NCBI GenBank assembly: GCA_025560025.1
Contig: CP048486.1
Location: forward strand, 1,492,001-1,556,000
Source: Agrobacterium tumefaciens
GTDB taxonomy: Bacteria > Pseudomonadota > Alphaproteobacteria > Rhizobiales > Rhizobiaceae
Reading direction: 5' to 3'
DNA length: 64,000 nt
The notes under the pieces were generated by a model, which saw nothing but the letters and a program-made list of their open reading frames with translations, made no database searches and had not been told where the DNA came from. The position numbers and the translations under genes were made by a program. Of this stretch, positions 62,100-64,000 are shown one piece after another; positions within the stretch are counted from its first letter, which is position 1; each line of letters starts with the position of its first letter.

Positions 62100-62828
62100 A
62101 TGACGGATTTTCAGGGCAGAACGATCCTTGTGACGGGCGGCAGCGGCGGTATTGGCGGGGAAACGGTGCGCCATCTCGTGCGCGCCAATGCCGATGTCAT
62201 CGCGGCAGGACGTTCGCAGGAGGCGCTCGAGGCGATCGCGAAGGAAACCGGTTGCCGTACATTGACGTTCGATCTTGCCCGCGACGAGGAAATCCGCGCC
62301 GCGCTGGAGGGGCTCGATCTATGGGGCGTCGTCAATTGCGGCGGTTTCGGTGGCGAGATCGCCACGCCGATGGATACGGATATCGCCATTTTCGACAAGG
62401 TCATCACCATCAATGCGCGCGGGGCGCTGCTGGTGACGAAATATGCCAGCCAGTCCATGGTGAGGCTCGGCAAGGGCGGCGCCATCGTCAACGTGTCCAG
62501 CCAGGCCGCTCTTGTGGCGCTGCCGGGCCATATCTCCTATGGGTCTTCCAAGGCTGCTCTCGACAACATCACCCGCTGCTCGGCGCTGGAGCTCGGCCGC
62601 TACAATATCCGCGTCAACAGCGTCAATCCAACTGTCGTGATGACACCGATCTCGTCCGGCCATTGGAGCCAGCCGCATGTGGCCGAGCCTTTCCTGAAGC
62701 AGATGCCGCTCGGCCGGTGGGCCAGCGAAGCGGAAATCGCCGCCCCCATCGTCTTCCTGCTCAGTGATGCAGCCTCGATGATTACGGGTGTTTCGCTGCC
62801 CATTGACGGCGGGTTCACCTGCTGCTGA
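62100..62828 (+). CDS. SDR family oxidoreductase, L-xylulose reductase (DCXR)-like
   Basis: 242 aa classical SDR. TGGSGGIGGETV is the cofactor loop, NVSSQAA holds the catalytic serine and YGSSKAALDNITRCSALEL the Tyr-Lys pair. The tail NPTVVMTPISSGHWSQPH and LPIDGGFTCC closely follow the mammalian dicarbonyl/L-xylulose reductase pattern, so xylitol/L-xylulose or a similar polyol-ketose pair is a reasonable guess. The ATG at 62100 follows GAGGGAGGAAG and is preferred over an upstream in-frame start at 62061. Last gene of the aldolase/CUT1 operon. Confidence 0.9.
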   Translation: MTDFQGRTILVTGGSGGIGGETVRHLVRANADVIAAGRSQEALEAIAKETGCRTLTFDLARDEEIRAALEGLDLWGVVNCGGFGGEIATPMDTDIAIFDKVITINARGALLVTKYASQSMVRLGKGGAIVNVSSQAALVALPGHISYGSSKAALDNITRCSALELGRYNIRVNSVNPTVVMTPISSGHWSQPHVAEPFLKQMPLGRWASEAEIAAPIVFLLSDAASMITGVSLPIDGGFTCC

Positions 62829-62954
62829 TTGGCAAGTTTATTCGGCGATCATCCGAATTGTGTGGCGCATCCATCAGGTGCTCCTCCTCTCCCCCGCATC
62901 TATCGCAAGATTGCCGAAGTCAGATTCCTTTGGATGCTTCACCATGAGCACCGC

Positions 62955-63743
62955 TTAAAGTCGATCCGAGCTACCTCCGTTTTTAAGAAACTGGGCGACC
63001 GCAGACTTCAGCGCTACACCGCTGACGCTGGTTTTCACCATGTCCCTGACCAGCATGGAAATGATCTTGGCGGCTTCGCGGACCGGCAAACCACCATCGC
63101 GGATGTTGGAAACGCAGTTCCGTCTGGAATCCGGGTTCCCCGATTTTGGACCGTAGGTGATATAGGCCCCTAGACTGTCGGCAGCGGAGAGGCCCGGACG
63201 TTCTCCGACCAGCACGATCGTCAGTTTTGCACCGAGCGCCTCGCCGACAGGATCACCAAGCGCAACCCGAGCCTGGTTCGCAAGTACAATCGATGCAATT
63301 GACAGGTTCAGGATAGCCAGTTTTGGCACAAGCGCCTCGATCAGTGGCGCTGAGTTGAGATCGACCGCACTGGATGACAAGCCATCTGCCGCGATAATCG
63401 CCACGTCATAACCCTTGCCCGCGCCCGCCTGTTTCAGCCGCTCGGTCGATTCCGCGGCGAGCAGTCGTCCGAGATCCGGTCGTCTTACATAGATGTTGCG
63501 ATCACTCGCCATGCTGTCGACCCGGACCACGGAAAGGCCGAGGCGGTTGAGCCGTTCCGTGAGCGCAGTCCTGTCAACGCTGGTCCAGACCGCTTCGCGC
63601 GCCCGCGCGTGATCGAGCAGGAAGGATAGCTGTGCTCCTGTTGGCAGACCTGCACCATGGCGCCCGAGCGAGACGCGCGCGTCGGTCATTTCCTTGAGGT
63701 TCAACCCCTGTTCGGTAACGGAGGGTTCGATCACCATTGTCAT
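62955..63743 (-). CDS. eutC: Ethanolamine ammonia-lyase small subunit EutC
   Basis: 262 aa light chain of the adenosylcobalamin-dependent lyase that converts ethanolamine to acetaldehyde and ammonia. DARVSLGRHGAGLPT near the N-terminus, IAADGLSSSAVDLNS in the middle and GERPGLSAADSLGAYITYGP at about 195 are conserved EutC blocks, and RRNCVSNIRDGGLPV contributes to the B12 site. It starts 3 bp after eutB. It converges with the DCXR-like SDR gene over 126 bp without a clear terminator. No microcompartment shell genes are visible. Confidence 0.94.
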   Translation of the reverse strand: MTMVIEPSVTEQGLNLKEMTDARVSLGRHGAGLPTGAQLSFLLDHARAREAVWTSVDRTALTERLNRLGLSVVRVDSMASDRNIYVRRPDLGRLLAAESTERLKQAGAGKGYDVAIIAADGLSSSAVDLNSAPLIEALVPKLAILNLSIASIVLANQARVALGDPVGEALGAKLTIVLVGERPGLSAADSLGAYITYGPKSGNPDSRRNCVSNIRDGGLPVREAAKIISMLVRDMVKTSVSGVALKSAVAQFLKNGGSSDRL

Positions 63744-63746
63744 ATA

Positions 63747-64000
63747 TCAGGCTCCGATCAAATTGCTGCTGCGGACATAGTCGGAGAGCACGGCCGGCTC
63801 GCCAATCAGCGCACCGTCGCAATCCGTCAGGCCGATTTCGGAAAGCCATCTTTCGAATTCCGGCGCCGGCGGCCGTTTCAGCGTCTCGCGGCAATAGACA
63901 GCATCGTGATGCGACAGCGACTGGTAGTTCAGCATGATATCGTCGGCACCCGGCACGGTAATCACGAAATTGACATTGGCGGCGCAGAGCAGCGTCAGCA
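63747..64000 (-). CDS. eutB: Ethanolamine ammonia-lyase large subunit EutB (C-terminal part only)
   Basis: The frame enters from the right edge and ends at 63747. The visible 83 or so residues include LCAANVNFVITVPGADDIML, followed by NYQSLSHHDAVYCRETL, the characteristic EutB C-terminal region, and PEFERWLSEIGLTD. EutB is the catalytic subunit of ethanolamine ammonia-lyase. The 5' part and any eat/eutR neighbours lie outside the window. Confidence 0.93.
   Translation of the reverse strand, partial: LTLLCAANVNFVITVPGADDIMLNYQSLSHHDAVYCRETLKRPPAPEFERWLSEIGLTDCDGALIGEPAVLSDYVRSSNLIGA

Noticed and set aside
1..64000. CRISPR array, insertion sequence, prophage or tRNA genes
   Set aside because: No regularly spaced repeats, no transposase or integrase frames with terminal repeats, no phage structural genes and no recognisable tRNA or rRNA sequence were seen on reading both strands.

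Overview
This 64 kb window is typical Rhizobiaceae DNA, most like Agrobacterium/Rhizobium: moderately high GC, dense one-direction operons joined by ATGA overlaps, and a very large share of ABC importers with their own regulators and catabolic enzymes. I see no rRNA or tRNA gene, no transposase, no CRISPR array, no prophage and no replication or conjugation gene. The content fits an accessory part of a second chromosome or megaplasmid, but the replicon cannot be identified from the sequence.

Layout, left to right. (1) 1-7092: a ROK regulator and a Gfo/Idh/MocA oxidoreductase (cut by the left edge) face a ferric-type ABC importer (binding protein, double permease, ATPase) that ends in an inositol-monophosphatase-family enzyme; a phosphorylated sugar or polyol is the likely substrate. 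(2) 7148-19095: a GntR regulator with two winged-helix domains faces an operon for a peptidase-C45 (penicillin acyltransferase-like) hydrolase, a dipeptide-type ABC importer, an aconitase, an AbgB-like M20 amidohydrolase and an SGNH esterase. (3) 19237-20824: an HxlR regulator divergent from a small NTF2-like protein and an SDR. (4) 21045-30931: a LysR regulator with two tandem DNA-binding domains faces hydantoinase, N-carbamoyl amidohydrolase, DUF917 (thiohydantoin desulfurase family), a urocanase homologue, an MFS transporter and an ammonia-lyase homologue without the MIO tripeptide. Together these match ergothioneine degradation to glutamate. The lyase carries a signal peptide, so the first step may be periplasmic.

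(5) 31102-36411: an oligopeptide (Opp) importer. (6) 36730-38226: a DUF4432 sugar-epimerase-like protein and a NUDIX hydrolase. (7) 38403-46231: DeoR regulator, Tat-exported binding protein, two ATPases, two permeases, glycerophosphodiesterase and inositol-monophosphatase family protein, in exactly the order of the agrocinopine operon accRABCDEFG of Ti plasmids. (8) 46692-53129: a ROK regulator divergent from an Frc-like (CUT2) sugar importer followed by an AraB-like FGGY kinase. (9) 53155-62828: two divergent operons. One encodes an ADP-dependent sugar kinase, an SDR and a DeoR regulator; the other encodes a DhnA-type class I aldolase, a CUT1 sugar importer and an L-xylulose-reductase-like SDR. 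They read as a polyol/ketose pathway with an unusual ADP-dependent kinase. (10) 62955-64000: eutC and the end of eutB (ethanolamine ammonia-lyase).

The window is therefore a chain of self-contained scavenging modules: six ABC importers and one MFS carrier, each beside its regulator and first catabolic enzymes. Strong hairpins sit directly after the binding-protein gene in four of the ABC operons, which suggests differential expression of binding protein over membrane parts. The most interesting items are the ergothioneine module with its signal-peptide lyase and tandem-HTH LysR, the ADP-dependent kinase/aldolase sugar locus, the acc-like operon, and the acyltransferase-aconitase-amidohydrolase operon, whose substrate is unknown.
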